DNA of 64,000 nucleotides, taken from NCBI RefSeq assembly GCF_021390515.1, contig NZ_JAJUXI010000005.1, forward strand, positions 124,001 through 188,000, in the 5' to 3' direction. The notes under the pieces are model-generated. The model was not told where the DNA came from. It did no database searches and was given only the letters and a program-made list of their open reading frames with translations. Made by a program: the position numbers and the translations under genes. The first letter of the stretch is position 1, and every line of letters starts with the position of its first letter. This DNA comes from Dyadobacter sp. CY326. Lineage in GTDB: Bacteria > Bacteroidota > Bacteroidia > Cytophagales > Spirosomataceae. Positions 26,841 through 35,109 of this stretch are shown here, piece after piece.

Positions 26841-28412
26841 CTATTCGCCTTTCGCTTCAACCATCAGCACATTTTCCTTATCAACCACCACAGCGCCATC
26901 GGGCAAGCCTTTCGGTTTACGGACAAATTTCTTTGGTGTATAAATCACAGGGCATAAGGAGTCGTTTTTTCTTTTGGAATAAAAAGCCGCTAATTCCGCC
27001 GCACGCTCAATAACGAGCGTCGGGAAATTGCGTCCAGGCTGATTTTTAATCACCACATGTGAGCCGGTAACATCCTTTGCATGCAGCCACAGATCATCTT
27101 TTGAAGCAAATTGTTTGGTCAAAACATCATTATTCTTCGCATTGCGGCCAATGAGAATGGTGTAACCCATAAATTCTACTTTTTTAAACAACTCCGTGGC
27201 AGTCGCCGGGACTTTCGTCTGATCCAGGCCATTGGTTTTAATGTAATTTCTCAGCTCACGCAGTGATTCAATGGCTTCTATCTGAGTCAAATGTTTGGAT
27301 AAATTCGCCTTTTCGATTTCGCGTGCAGTCAGGCTGTCATTCAATCTCCCAAATTCGATTTTCTCATTCTTGGCCTTCCTGTAATAACCCTCAGCATTTT
27401 TCTGCGCGGTTAAGTCCTTTTTCAGTTTGACAACAATCGGCTGGTCGCGGTAAAAATCAAACAATTCCATCCTCTCCGTGCGCTCGGGAATGATGTGGAG
27501 GTTGGCCATAATGATGTTGCCAATCTCATCATTTTTGGTCGCCTCTTCCAGCTCGACCAGTTTTTTAAATGTGTTTTCAAGATAATTCTCAGTCTGCGTA
27601 AGCCTTTTGCGAAGCATTCTCAGAATCTCTGCCTTCTCTTTTTCAATGCCGCTAAGCCGGATATAAGCAAGATAAAACCCATTTAACGCCTCGATCGGAT
27701 CATTATATTCAGTAATTATTTCGCCAGTGGGCAAGAGTGAAAGCGTAGGAATCAGTTCGATTTTTGTCAAATAATATGGCGGCGCATTCAGCTTTTTCAA
27801 TGTTTGCTGAATGACCTCCCATTTATCCTTGGCATTGTTAAAATCCTGCAATTTTTCAGCCAAAAACGCATTGACAAGTTTCCCAAACGTTGGAAACAAT
27901 GCTTCATAGCGCTCATTGTGTTCTACGAATGCCTCAAATGACTGATCAATGTTGCGGTCGAGGGATGAATCCGTGATTGATTTGTCGGCGGGCAGTTTGT
28001 TATTGAAAAGTTGTGTGGTAATGCCTTCGTTATTTAAAGCAATCAGGTTGGATCGATTTCCGAAAAGTTTAAAAACCAGCTTTTTACCATCTTCAAAACT
28101 GACCTGAATCGCCCGTTCATTCAGATAAACCGCAACGAAATCAACTTTCTGATTCTGAAAGTCTGTGAAAAGATTGACACTGTTGCGGCGCGCGCGGTCG
28201 AAACTATCGGGAAAGCTGAGGCAGGCAAAGTTCGATCTTAATGTTGCTTTGATAAAAAACGGATCAACCAAATTTTCATCATTCACCGACGCGTCAAACA
28301 CAAGAATAATCTCATCCTTTTCCTGACTAAAAGCTTCAATAAACGTCTTTCCAGCCAATTGCTGATGCAAAGCCGGGGCAAGTTGTTTTAAAAAATAATA
28401 ATTCTGATGCAC
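26841..28412 (-). CDS. rqcH: NFACT family ribosome quality control protein RqcH
   Basis: The 523-aa protein has the NFACT-N region (FIKATLRSNFACLSF), a central coiled-coil stretch (about 255-385) and a C-terminal NFACT-R domain with DLWLHAKDVTGSHVVIKN. RqcH binds stalled 50S subunits and recruits tRNA-Ala to add C-terminal alanine tails to nascent chains. Length fits the family. It is a single gene with a -7 box TACTTTTG just upstream. Confidence 0.9.
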   Translation of the reverse strand: MHQNYYFLKQLAPALHQQLAGKTFIEAFSQEKDEIILVFDASVNDENLVDPFFIKATLRSNFACLSFPDSFDRARRNSVNLFTDFQNQKVDFVAVYLNERAIQVSFEDGKKLVFKLFGNRSNLIALNNEGITTQLFNNKLPADKSITDSSLDRNIDQSFEAFVEHNERYEALFPTFGKLVNAFLAEKLQDFNNAKDKWEVIQQTLKKLNAPPYYLTKIELIPTLSLLPTGEIITEYNDPIEALNGFYLAYIRLSGIEKEKAEILRMLRKRLTQTENYLENTFKKLVELEEATKNDEIGNIIMANLHIIPERTERMELFDFYRDQPIVVKLKKDLTAQKNAEGYYRKAKNEKIEFGRLNDSLTAREIEKANLSKHLTQIEAIESLRELRNYIKTNGLDQTKVPATATELFKKVEFMGYTILIGRNAKNNDVLTKQFASKDDLWLHAKDVTGSHVVIKNQPGRNFPTLVIERAAELAAFYSKRKNDSLCPVIYTPKKFVRKPKGLPDGAVVVDKENVLMVEAKGE

Positions 28413-28433
28413 GATCTCTCATATAATCCACCG

Positions 28434-28441
28434 CAAAAGTA
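28434..28441 (-). promoter_or_regulatory. Candidate -7 promoter element of rqcH
   Basis: The minus strand reads TACTTTTG, a full TAnnTTTG match 21 nt before the rqcH ATG. No convincing -33 element was found. Confidence 0.4.
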
Positions 28442-28533
28442 GGGAGTTTTGGCCGAAAGCGGTTATGGGGGGATCGTTGCTGAAAATTCGGTCGGTGCAG
28501 AATGCGTTAAATATCCCGCACCGAAACAACAAA

Positions 28534-28552
28534 AAGGCCTCAACGAGGCCTT
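28534..28552 (-). terminator. Terminator of the emrAB-tolC operon
   Basis: An 8-bp stem AAGGCCTC / GAGGCCTT (28534-28541, 28545-28552) with a 3-nt loop is followed on the minus strand by a T-run. It lies 31 nt beyond the emrB stop. Confidence 0.85.
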
Positions 28553-28583
28553 CTGTTTTATTACTACCACTACACTTGAAATC

Positions 28584-30158
28584 TTAATGTACGGAGGATG
28601 GGTCGACTTTGGTTTTGCCGCTTCTGGTCATGAGCACGAAGGGCACGCAGATCAGGAACATAAGTCCCAGATACAGAAAGACATCCATGTAAGACATCAC
28701 TTGCGCCTGCTTTGTAACCGTGTAATCCAGGATCTTATAACCGCTTTTCAAGGCAACATCGGCAGGCATTCCTTTGGCCAAAAACGACTGCTGTAAACCT
28801 TCAACGCGCTGCATAACGGACGGATTATTGACGTCCAGCTTGCTCACCAGATCATTGCGGTGCATCATATTTTGTCTGGCCAGATAAGTTGTGATCACAG
28901 CCACCCCAAACGAACCGCCCAACTGCCGCATCATTCCCGTAAACGCCGCTCCTTCGCCAATTTCGCGTCCTTTTAATGTGGAAAGGGCTAATGTTGTAAT
29001 GGGCACAAATAATAATCCCAATCCGATTCCCCGAACGATCAGCATGTTGAAAAATGCGTCTTTTCCGGTGTCGGGAGTCAAAATTAAATAGCCCCAGTAA
29101 CTGTAAATAAAGAAGAAAATCATTCCGGCGGCGACCAGATATTGTTGTTTAACGCCACGTTGAATGAGCTGCCCGACGATGGGCATCATCATGGCAGTCA
29201 CCACGGCAGCCGGCACCATCAGCATTCCGGATTGCGTTGCTGTCCAGCCTAATGTAGCCTGGGTGTACAGCGGAATGATGAATGTGGAGCCATACAAGCC
29301 GAAGCCGAGAATGAAGGAAAGAATCGTCCCGACTCGTAGGTTGCCATTGGCCAAAACCCGCAGGTTAACGATCGGATTTTTGTAAGTCCATTCGCGCCAG
29401 ATGAAGAAGAAGAACCCGAAAACCGCCGTAACGGTCAATAGAATGATGATTTCGTCATTAAACCAGTCTTCTTCCTGCCCTTTTTCCAAAACATACTGAA
29501 GGGAACCAACAGAAATGGCCAGCAATAAAATGCCCCAATAATCAATCTCGTTCGCTGCTTTCTTTTGAGAAAATCTTGGGCTTCTCACAAATTGCAATGT
29601 CAGCATTGCGGCAATGATGCCAAGCGGAATGTTGATATAAAAAATGTAAGGCCAGCTGTAATGATCCACAATGTAACCTCCCAGCGGCGGGCCAAGCGTT
29701 GGTCCCACGATCACACCCAGACCGTAAATGGCCTGCGCAATCCCGCGTTTTTCGGGTGGGTAACTTTCGGTGATCAAGGTCTGGGCAGTAACCAGCAACG
29801 CGCCGCCACCCAGCCCTTGTATCAATCTGAAAAATACAAGCTCCCAGATGTTGTTTGCATTGCCGCAAAGAAATGAAGCGACGGTAAAAATAATGATCGA
29901 AGCTGCAAAGTAATTCCGGCGGCCAAACTGCTGCGATAGCCAGCTGGTCATGGGCACAACGATCACATTACCAATGGCGTAGGCCGTAATAACCCAGCTA
30001 ACTTCGGACAATGTGCCGCCCAGATTTCCGCGCATGTCGTTGAGCGCAACGTTGACAATGGTGGTGTCGACGATTTCGAGCAACGCGCACAGCACAGCTG
30101 TTATCGTTATGATGACCCTGCGGAAACCATATTCGACGAGTGATTCCTGTAGTTCCAT
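28584..30158 (-). CDS. emrB: DHA2-family MFS drug exporter (EmrB/QacA type)
   Basis: The 524-aa protein shows 14 hydrophobic segments and the DHA2 signatures ALLEIVDTTIVNVALNDMRG in helix 1, the loop SQQFGRRNYF, and motif C GLGVIVGPTLGPPLGGYI. It would export hydrophobic compounds by proton antiport through a complex with the HlyD-type adaptor (32 nt upstream) and the TolC-like channel. It is last in the operon tetR-tolC-emrA-emrB, before a strong terminator. Confidence 0.92.
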   Translation of the reverse strand: MELQESLVEYGFRRVIITITAVLCALLEIVDTTIVNVALNDMRGNLGGTLSEVSWVITAYAIGNVIVVPMTSWLSQQFGRRNYFAASIIIFTVASFLCGNANNIWELVFFRLIQGLGGGALLVTAQTLITESYPPEKRGIAQAIYGLGVIVGPTLGPPLGGYIVDHYSWPYIFYINIPLGIIAAMLTLQFVRSPRFSQKKAANEIDYWGILLLAISVGSLQYVLEKGQEEDWFNDEIIILLTVTAVFGFFFFIWREWTYKNPIVNLRVLANGNLRVGTILSFILGFGLYGSTFIIPLYTQATLGWTATQSGMLMVPAAVVTAMMMPIVGQLIQRGVKQQYLVAAGMIFFFIYSYWGYLILTPDTGKDAFFNMLIVRGIGLGLLFVPITTLALSTLKGREIGEGAAFTGMMRQLGGSFGVAVITTYLARQNMMHRNDLVSKLDVNNPSVMQRVEGLQQSFLAKGMPADVALKSGYKILDYTVTKQAQVMSYMDVFLYLGLMFLICVPFVLMTRSGKTKVDPSSVH

Positions 30159-30190
30159 TTAATTTGGGTTTAAGGTCAGCGTGCTGATCC

Positions 30191-31300
30191 TCAGTTCAAT
30201 TCCACATCCACGAACACATTCATGCCCGGTCTCAATTCTGCAATGCGCTGGTCGTTTGCTTGTGTGAATTCAATTCGCACTGGCAGACGTTGCACCACTT
30301 TTACAAAGTTTCCGCTCGCGTTATCAGGAGGCAACAGCGCAAATCTCGCGCCGGTCGCAGGTGAGAATGAGGCGACTCTGGCTTCAAATTCGTGCTCCGG
30401 ATAAGCATCCACATGGATTTTTACTTTTTGTCCCAATTTCATTTTGGTCAATTGCGTCTCTTTAAAATTGGCAACCACCCAAGGTTCATTTGTAGAAATA
30501 ATGCTGAATAAAGACTGTCCTGCTGACAAGAACTGGCCAACCTGCGCATTCACTTTGGAAACGCGGCCGTCTGTCGGAGCCGTGATCACGGTGTAAGACA
30601 GGTTCAGTTCAGCATTGGCAATCTCCGCCTGACGTGCTTTAATGTTTGCGTTCGCAACGCCGGTTTGCACGGAAGTTGCGCGGGTTTGGCTGCCTGCGGC
30701 TTTTGCCTGACGTTCTGCAGCATTTTTTTGCGCCACCAAAACGGCCAACTGACGCTCTGCACGCTGTTTTGTGGCAGATGCTTGTTCAAATTCCTGCTGC
30801 GTAATCGAGTGATCTTTGATCAGGTTTTCGTAACGCGCATAATCCTGATTCGCACGCCACACATTTACTTTCGCTTCTTCAATTTGTGCTTCCACGATCG
30901 AGACATTGGCTTCATAAGTGATGCCGCTGGCCTGCGAAGCATTCGTTGTTGCATTGGCTACAACCAGGCTTCCCTGTGATCCGGCTAATCCAGCTTTTGC
31001 TTGTTCGAGTTTGATCAGCTGATCGCGGTTATCCAAAACGATCAACGTGTCGCCTTTTTTTACGGTTTGGTTGTCCTTGACCCTGATTTCCGTCACATAT
31101 CCTGATATTCTGGGGATTACAGGACTAATGTTCGCGTCGATCTGCGCGTCGTCCGTTTCTTCATGGTGCAGTCCGTGGTTGTATTTATTGAATCCCCAAA
31201 TCCCGCCGACGGCGATCAGGACGCACAGAATGATGACGAAAGTATAACTTTTCTTTTTTGGAGCTTCTTGAGTTTCCAATGTGGTTTGTCTGGTTTCCAT
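30191..31300 (-). CDS. emrA: EmrA/HlyD-type membrane fusion protein
   Basis: The 369-aa adaptor has a cytoplasmic N-terminus, one membrane segment at about 20-40, the lipoyl half-motif ISGYVTEIRVKDNQTVKKGD, an alanine/glutamine-rich coiled-coil hairpin (about 100-225), and the second half AELNLSYTVITAPTDGRVSK. It links EmrB to the outer-membrane channel. It sits between the TolC-like gene (50 nt upstream) and emrB. The 50-nt gap holds two TGAATGAG octamers. Confidence 0.93.
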   Translation of the reverse strand: METRQTTLETQEAPKKKSYTFVIILCVLIAVGGIWGFNKYNHGLHHEETDDAQIDANISPVIPRISGYVTEIRVKDNQTVKKGDTLIVLDNRDQLIKLEQAKAGLAGSQGSLVVANATTNASQASGITYEANVSIVEAQIEEAKVNVWRANQDYARYENLIKDHSITQQEFEQASATKQRAERQLAVLVAQKNAAERQAKAAGSQTRATSVQTGVANANIKARQAEIANAELNLSYTVITAPTDGRVSKVNAQVGQFLSAGQSLFSIISTNEPWVVANFKETQLTKMKLGQKVKIHVDAYPEHEFEARVASFSPATGARFALLPPDNASGNFVKVVQRLPVRIEFTQANDQRIAELRPGMNVFVDVELN

Positions 31301-31310
31301 TTCAAATATA

Positions 31311-31328
31311 TGAATGAGTGAATGAGTG
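31311..31328 (-). repeat. TGAATGAG octamers inside the efflux operon
   Basis: Two tandem TGAATGAG units (plus-strand reading) lie in the short gap between the TolC-like gene and emrA, with one more TGAATGAT at 31342-31349. They match the repeats at 18.77 and 23.49 kb. Confidence 0.7.
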
Positions 31329-31350
31329 GGCGCCGTTGCGCTGAATGATT

Positions 31351-32685
31351 TTAATTAATTACTCCGGCGGATTGTTCTAATTTTTTGTAAGCTACGATGG
31401 CGTCGGCTTTGGCAGCTTCGTAGTTGATGCGGGATTGTACCTGGGCGACATCCGCGTCAAGCAATTCTGTGGTGGTTACCAGACTGTTATCGTATTTGTT
31501 TTTGGTAATCCGATAATTTTCGTTTGCCTGTTCCATCGCTTTTGCGTAGACGTCAATTTTTCTTTTGCTCAAAACATAATTGTAATAAGCCGTATTGACT
31601 TCCAGATGAATGCGATCCAACAGAATTTCTTCATTGGTTTTGAGCTGATAAACTCTCGTTTTTGCTTGCTCCATTCTTGCTCCCGATTTCCACAGCGAAC
31701 CAATGTCATATCTAACCCCGATTCCTGCATTCATTGCGTTCGGGATCGTGGCTACACCCGGAATGTTAAGTGCCACATAACCAGCAGTTAGTGCCACATT
31801 GGGATAAAAATCCGCCTTAACAACCTTAATGTCCGAAACCGCAGCTTTCTGGCGAATTCCGTTTGCTGCAAAATCCTTGCGATGCGAAATCGCCGTTTGC
31901 TCCCATTCAGCCGCGTTGCCTTCTTCTTTTAACGTCACGAAACTTGCTGAATCAGCTTCCAGCACGGTGTTTTCAGGCATTCCGAGCAACAAATTCATGT
32001 TAATGGTCGTCACTTTCAAATCATTTTCTGCATCCAGCAAAGTCAGTTCCACATTCGATTCCTGCAACTTGGCTTTCATCAGATCATTTCTTGCGAGCAT
32101 TCCGTTTTTCTCGCGGTTTGTAAATTCAGCCACACGCTCCCGCTCCCGCAAAAGGTTTTCAGCAACCAGATCGACCGATTTTTTCGCTTTGTACAAATTA
32201 CTGTAAGCGGCAACTGCATTCTGAATAACGGCATCCCGGTCGTTTTCAGCGTCAAGTTTGGCGGCCTGTTCCAGATAATGTGCTGATTCTAAACCATATT
32301 TGAATCTGAAACCGGAGAAGATCGGCAATGACGCGCTTGCCATTCCATACATAGCCTGATGCACATTCAATGCGCTTCCACCTGTGCTGTCACTTCCATT
32401 TTGAGGCAATTTGAGATTAATGTTCGGCGTGTTCAATCTCAGATAAGAGCCTGAGACACTCAGACTTGGCAATTGGTTTTCCTTAATCTGCTTGATGCTC
32501 AAACCTGCAAGATCGACATTGGTTTGGCTCAATTTAAGCTGCTTGCTGTTTTTCAAACTCATTTCTATCGCTTCTTCCAGCGTTAACTTTCGCTGGTCCT
32601 GAGCGAACACGTGAGCGGTTACGGCGAGCCAGAACACGCTGGCGATCGCAAAAACCATTCTTTTAGTCCTGGTTGTGGTGTTCAT
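31351..32685 (-). CDS. TolC-family outer-membrane efflux protein
   Basis: The 444-aa protein has a signal peptide (cleavage near HVFAQ-DQ) and two OEP repeats starting at LTLEEAIEMSLKNSKQLKL and the later RKDFAANGIRQKAAVSDIKVVKADFYPNVAL. Long helices and the final LLDADVAQVQSRINYEAA are typical. It forms the outer-membrane tunnel for EmrAB. Its first 23 bp overlap the end of tetR, so the two are co-transcribed. Confidence 0.92.
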   Translation of the reverse strand: MNTTTRTKRMVFAIASVFWLAVTAHVFAQDQRKLTLEEAIEMSLKNSKQLKLSQTNVDLAGLSIKQIKENQLPSLSVSGSYLRLNTPNINLKLPQNGSDSTGGSALNVHQAMYGMASASLPIFSGFRFKYGLESAHYLEQAAKLDAENDRDAVIQNAVAAYSNLYKAKKSVDLVAENLLRERERVAEFTNREKNGMLARNDLMKAKLQESNVELTLLDAENDLKVTTINMNLLLGMPENTVLEADSASFVTLKEEGNAAEWEQTAISHRKDFAANGIRQKAAVSDIKVVKADFYPNVALTAGYVALNIPGVATIPNAMNAGIGVRYDIGSLWKSGARMEQAKTRVYQLKTNEEILLDRIHLEVNTAYYNYVLSKRKIDVYAKAMEQANENYRITKNKYDNSLVTTTELLDADVAQVQSRINYEAAKADAIVAYKKLEQSAGVIN

Positions 32686-33307
32686 TAGTTACTGTAGATT
32701 TAAATAAACTCTTTAAGTGCTGGCTTAATTTACGTTTCAAATGACTCTGAAATTCAGCCTCTTCCATCCCTTCCAGACCATTAATCCGCTTGTAAAAATC
32801 TTGCGTGGCGATGGCATAATTAATCGTGCCATACAATGTGGTGCTCATCAGGCTCAGGTCGATATTCTTCCTGAATGCGCCAAGGGCCTGGCCTTCTTCG
32901 ATCAACTTCTGCATCAACTGCACATTCCGCAGTTTCAACGCCCTGATATGCTCGGATATCGCTGGCGTACGTTCAGAAGAAAGTTGCTCGCGCATCATGA
33001 TGTTGTGAAAGCATTGATTTCCCATCAGCCGGTCTATCGCGCTGTCGATCAAGATGTTGATTTTTTGAATTGGGATGAGATCCTCGTTTCCGAGCAGCAT
33101 TTCCATTCGTGAGCGTGACTCGCCCATGCGCATTGCGAAGAGCGCTTCGATTAACTTTTCCTTCGATCCGAAATAATAAGAGATCATCGAGACATTCACA
33201 TTGGCTTCCTGCGCAATGTCCCTGACCGATGTTCCGGCAAAACCTTTGTCCGCAAACAAGCGCTCTGCCACTTCTATAATTTGTAATTGCTTAGCGTTGT
33301 ATTCCAT
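32663..33307 (-). CDS. TetR-family repressor of the efflux operon
   Basis: The 214-aa protein has a TetR DNA-binding head, residues 5-52, with AERLFADKGFAGTSVRDIA and VSMISYYFGSKEKLI. The C-terminal helices would bind an inducer. It is the first gene of the tetR-tolC-emrA-emrB operon. A near-perfect 41-bp operator overlaps the -33 element of its promoter, so autorepression of the whole operon is strongly suggested by the sequence. Confidence 0.93.
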   Translation of the reverse strand: MEYNAKQLQIIEVAERLFADKGFAGTSVRDIAQEANVNVSMISYYFGSKEKLIEALFAMRMGESRSRMEMLLGNEDLIPIQKINILIDSAIDRLMGNQCFHNIMMREQLSSERTPAISEHIRALKLRNVQLMQKLIEEGQALGAFRKNIDLSLMSTTLYGTINYAIATQDFYKRINGLEGMEEAEFQSHLKRKLSQHLKSLFKSTVTNEHHNQD

Positions 33308-33358
33308 CTAATTGCCTCAATAACAGTTGTTAGCATCCGCTTTCCGTTATTGATGATA

Positions 33359-33390
33359 CAAATGTAATGCAGCTAAAAACAAAAATCAAA
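33359..33390 (-). promoter_or_regulatory. Promoter of tetR-tolC-emrAB
   Basis: Minus-strand TTTG (33390-33387), 20 bp, then TACATTTG (33366-33359) gives a full -33/-7 match. The -33 box lies inside the proximal operator half. The leader would be about 45 nt. Confidence 0.75.
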
Positions 33391-33424
33391 CGTTTGTTTG
33401 ATTTTACTAAACAAACGTTTGATT
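33384..33424. promoter_or_regulatory. TetR operator: 16-bp perfect inverted repeat
   Basis: AATCAAACGTTTGTTT (33384-33399) and its exact reverse complement (33409-33424) flank a 9-bp spacer. Each arm contains the self-palindrome CAAACGTTTG, giving two operator sites 25 bp apart centre to centre. The proximal one covers the promoter -33 box. Confidence 0.85.
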
Positions 33425-33491
33425 AGTAAAAAGAAATGTTGCTAGAATACCATTAAAAATTTTTTAATGTCGGCAAGCGTCCCTTGGGCTG

Positions 33492-34076
33492 CTATTTAAC
33501 GCGTTCGGGGTTTTCACTCACGAAGGCGCCCCATCCGCCTTTTTTGGATTTCTTGGCAGATCCGGAGGAGACGGAAGCAGGAGAATTGGCATGATATTGA
33601 TGGCAAATGGCGATGGCAATTCCGTCGGTTGCGTCCATAAACTCGCGGCTCAATTCCATATTGAGGATTTTTTCCAGCATATAGGCAACCTGTTCTTTGG
33701 AAGCACTGCCGCTGCCTGTCACGGATTGTTTCACTTTTTTCGGCGAGTATTCGACAATGGGAATGTCACGCGCCAGTGCAGCCGCCATCGCAACGCCCTG
33801 CGCGCGACCCAGTTTAAGCATGGATTGGGGATTTTTGCCGTAAAATGGATCTTCAATGGCCATTTCGTCGGGCAAATAGTCCTCGATGAGCTGGGTAATG
33901 CGCTCAAAAATTTTCTTTAACTTCAACTCGTGCGTAGTATATTTGCTCAAATGAATCACACCATATTGAACCAGCGTAATGTGCTGGCCCTTCACCGAAA
34001 TCACCCCGTAACCCATCACCTGGGTGCCGGGATCCACTCCAATAATCACCTTTTCGGTAGCGTCGGTTTGCTGCAT
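33492..34076 (-). CDS. ruvC: Holliday junction resolvase RuvC
   Basis: The 194-aa protein has the catalytic acids Asp15 (IIGVDPGT), Glu75 (AIEDPFYGKNPQS), Asp148 and Asp151 (MDATDGIAIAICH), as in E. coli RuvC. It resolves four-way junctions as a dimer with RuvAB. A Ser/Lys-rich tail of about 30 residues is additional. I use ATG 34076 (MQQTDATEKV); ATG 34085 would place the start codon on top of the divergent gene's ATG. Longer N-termini add residues not seen in RuvC. Confidence 0.94.
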   Translation of the reverse strand: MQQTDATEKVIIGVDPGTQVMGYGVISVKGQHITLVQYGVIHLSKYTTHELKLKKIFERITQLIEDYLPDEMAIEDPFYGKNPQSMLKLGRAQGVAMAAALARDIPIVEYSPKKVKQSVTGSGSASKEQVAYMLEKILNMELSREFMDATDGIAIAICHQYHANSPASVSSGSAKKSKKGGWGAFVSENPERVK

Positions 34077-34083
34077 TTTAATC

Positions 34084-35109
34084 ATGGTGCAAGATAAGGA
34101 ACTCTCTACTCCCAAAGAAAGGAGAAACCTGCAAAACCTGCTCTGGATCGGCAAGCTCGTCGTCACGGTCCTGATCCTCAGTTACATTTATAAAACCTTC
34201 CGAAACGAGCAAAAAGGCATTGGCGATGTGGGGGCGGTTTTTCAAAATATCCTCGTTTCAGATCATGTCCCGTTCCTTTTTTTTATGTTAATCCTAGTCC
34301 CTGTCAACTGGGCATTGGAAAGTTTGAAATGGCAGCAATTGGCCAAAAAAGTGGTCGATATCACTTTTCGGGATGCATTTCGGGGAACATTGACCGGGCT
34401 CGCATTTGGCGTCGCGGCGCCCGCGCAGCTCGGCGACACCATCGGGCGCGTGGCAGCGTTAAAATCCGACCGGCGGTTGGAGGCGATTGGTGCGGCAATT
34501 GTTTCCAATGGCATTCAATTTTACATTTCCGTCGCTGCGGGTGCGGTGGGTTGGTTGCATTTGCAGGACAAAATCGGCTTGTCATCGCAAAGCAAGCAAT
34601 TTGTTAATCTGCTCCTGGCGTTTGTGACCCTATCCGGGATTGTTGTGGTCTGGTTCCGAAAACCGCTTATGGACTGGCATCCCAAACGAAAGATTTTTCA
34701 AAAAATACACGCTTATTTGCGCATTATCGGCAGTTACTCTGCATTGGATTTGGGTCTTTCTACGTTGTATGGTTCGCTTCGTTATGCTGTATTTTTGAGC
34801 CAGTTTGTGCTGGCGCTATCGCTTTTCGACTTTCCCGTTCCTGCACTTGAACTTGCCTCCGCGGTTTCGTTGATTTTTTTAGCCAAAACATTGATCCCGG
34901 CGATAAATGTTCTGGGTGATTTGGGGTTGAGAGAATTTACTGCGTTGCTGGTTTTTGAACAATATAATTTGCCTGCCGAGGAAATCATTGCGGCAACTTT
35001 TCTGGTCTGGATACTCAATGTGCTCGGACCGATCCTGATCGGGATTTTCCTGATTTGGAAATATAAATGGAGCAAGATGAAATTTTCGAGCTCCAAAATC
35101 AATTCATGA
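34084..35109 (+). CDS. Flippase-like membrane protein (LPG synthase TM / UPF0104 type)
   Basis: The 341-aa protein has about eight membrane segments and the family pattern VNWALESLKWQQLAKKV, then GLAFGVAAPAQLGDTIGRVAAL, and near the end LGDLGLREFTALLVF. Related proteins include the membrane part of MprF and putative lipid flippases. Its ATG at 34084 is only 7 nt from the chosen ruvC ATG on the other strand. It is coupled by ATGA to a GT2 glycosyltransferase, so flipping or supplying a glycolipid is a reasonable guess. Confidence 0.8.
   Translation: MVQDKELSTPKERRNLQNLLWIGKLVVTVLILSYIYKTFRNEQKGIGDVGAVFQNILVSDHVPFLFFMLILVPVNWALESLKWQQLAKKVVDITFRDAFRGTLTGLAFGVAAPAQLGDTIGRVAALKSDRRLEAIGAAIVSNGIQFYISVAAGAVGWLHLQDKIGLSSQSKQFVNLLLAFVTLSGIVVVWFRKPLMDWHPKRKIFQKIHAYLRIIGSYSALDLGLSTLYGSLRYAVFLSQFVLALSLFDFPVPALELASAVSLIFLAKTLIPAINVLGDLGLREFTALLVFEQYNLPAEEIIAATFLVWILNVLGPILIGIFLIWKYKWSKMKFSSSKINS

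Noticed and set aside
28449..28796. 115-aa plus-strand frame at the rqcH-emrB boundary
   Set aside because: It runs through the emrAB terminator and opposite the end of emrB; the encoded residues show no family features.
33451..33469. Perfect 19-nt palindrome CATTAAAAATTTTTTAATG after ruvC considered as a terminator
   Set aside because: The stem is almost only A-T pairs, too weak for a rho-independent terminator; it may be chance in AT-rich DNA.
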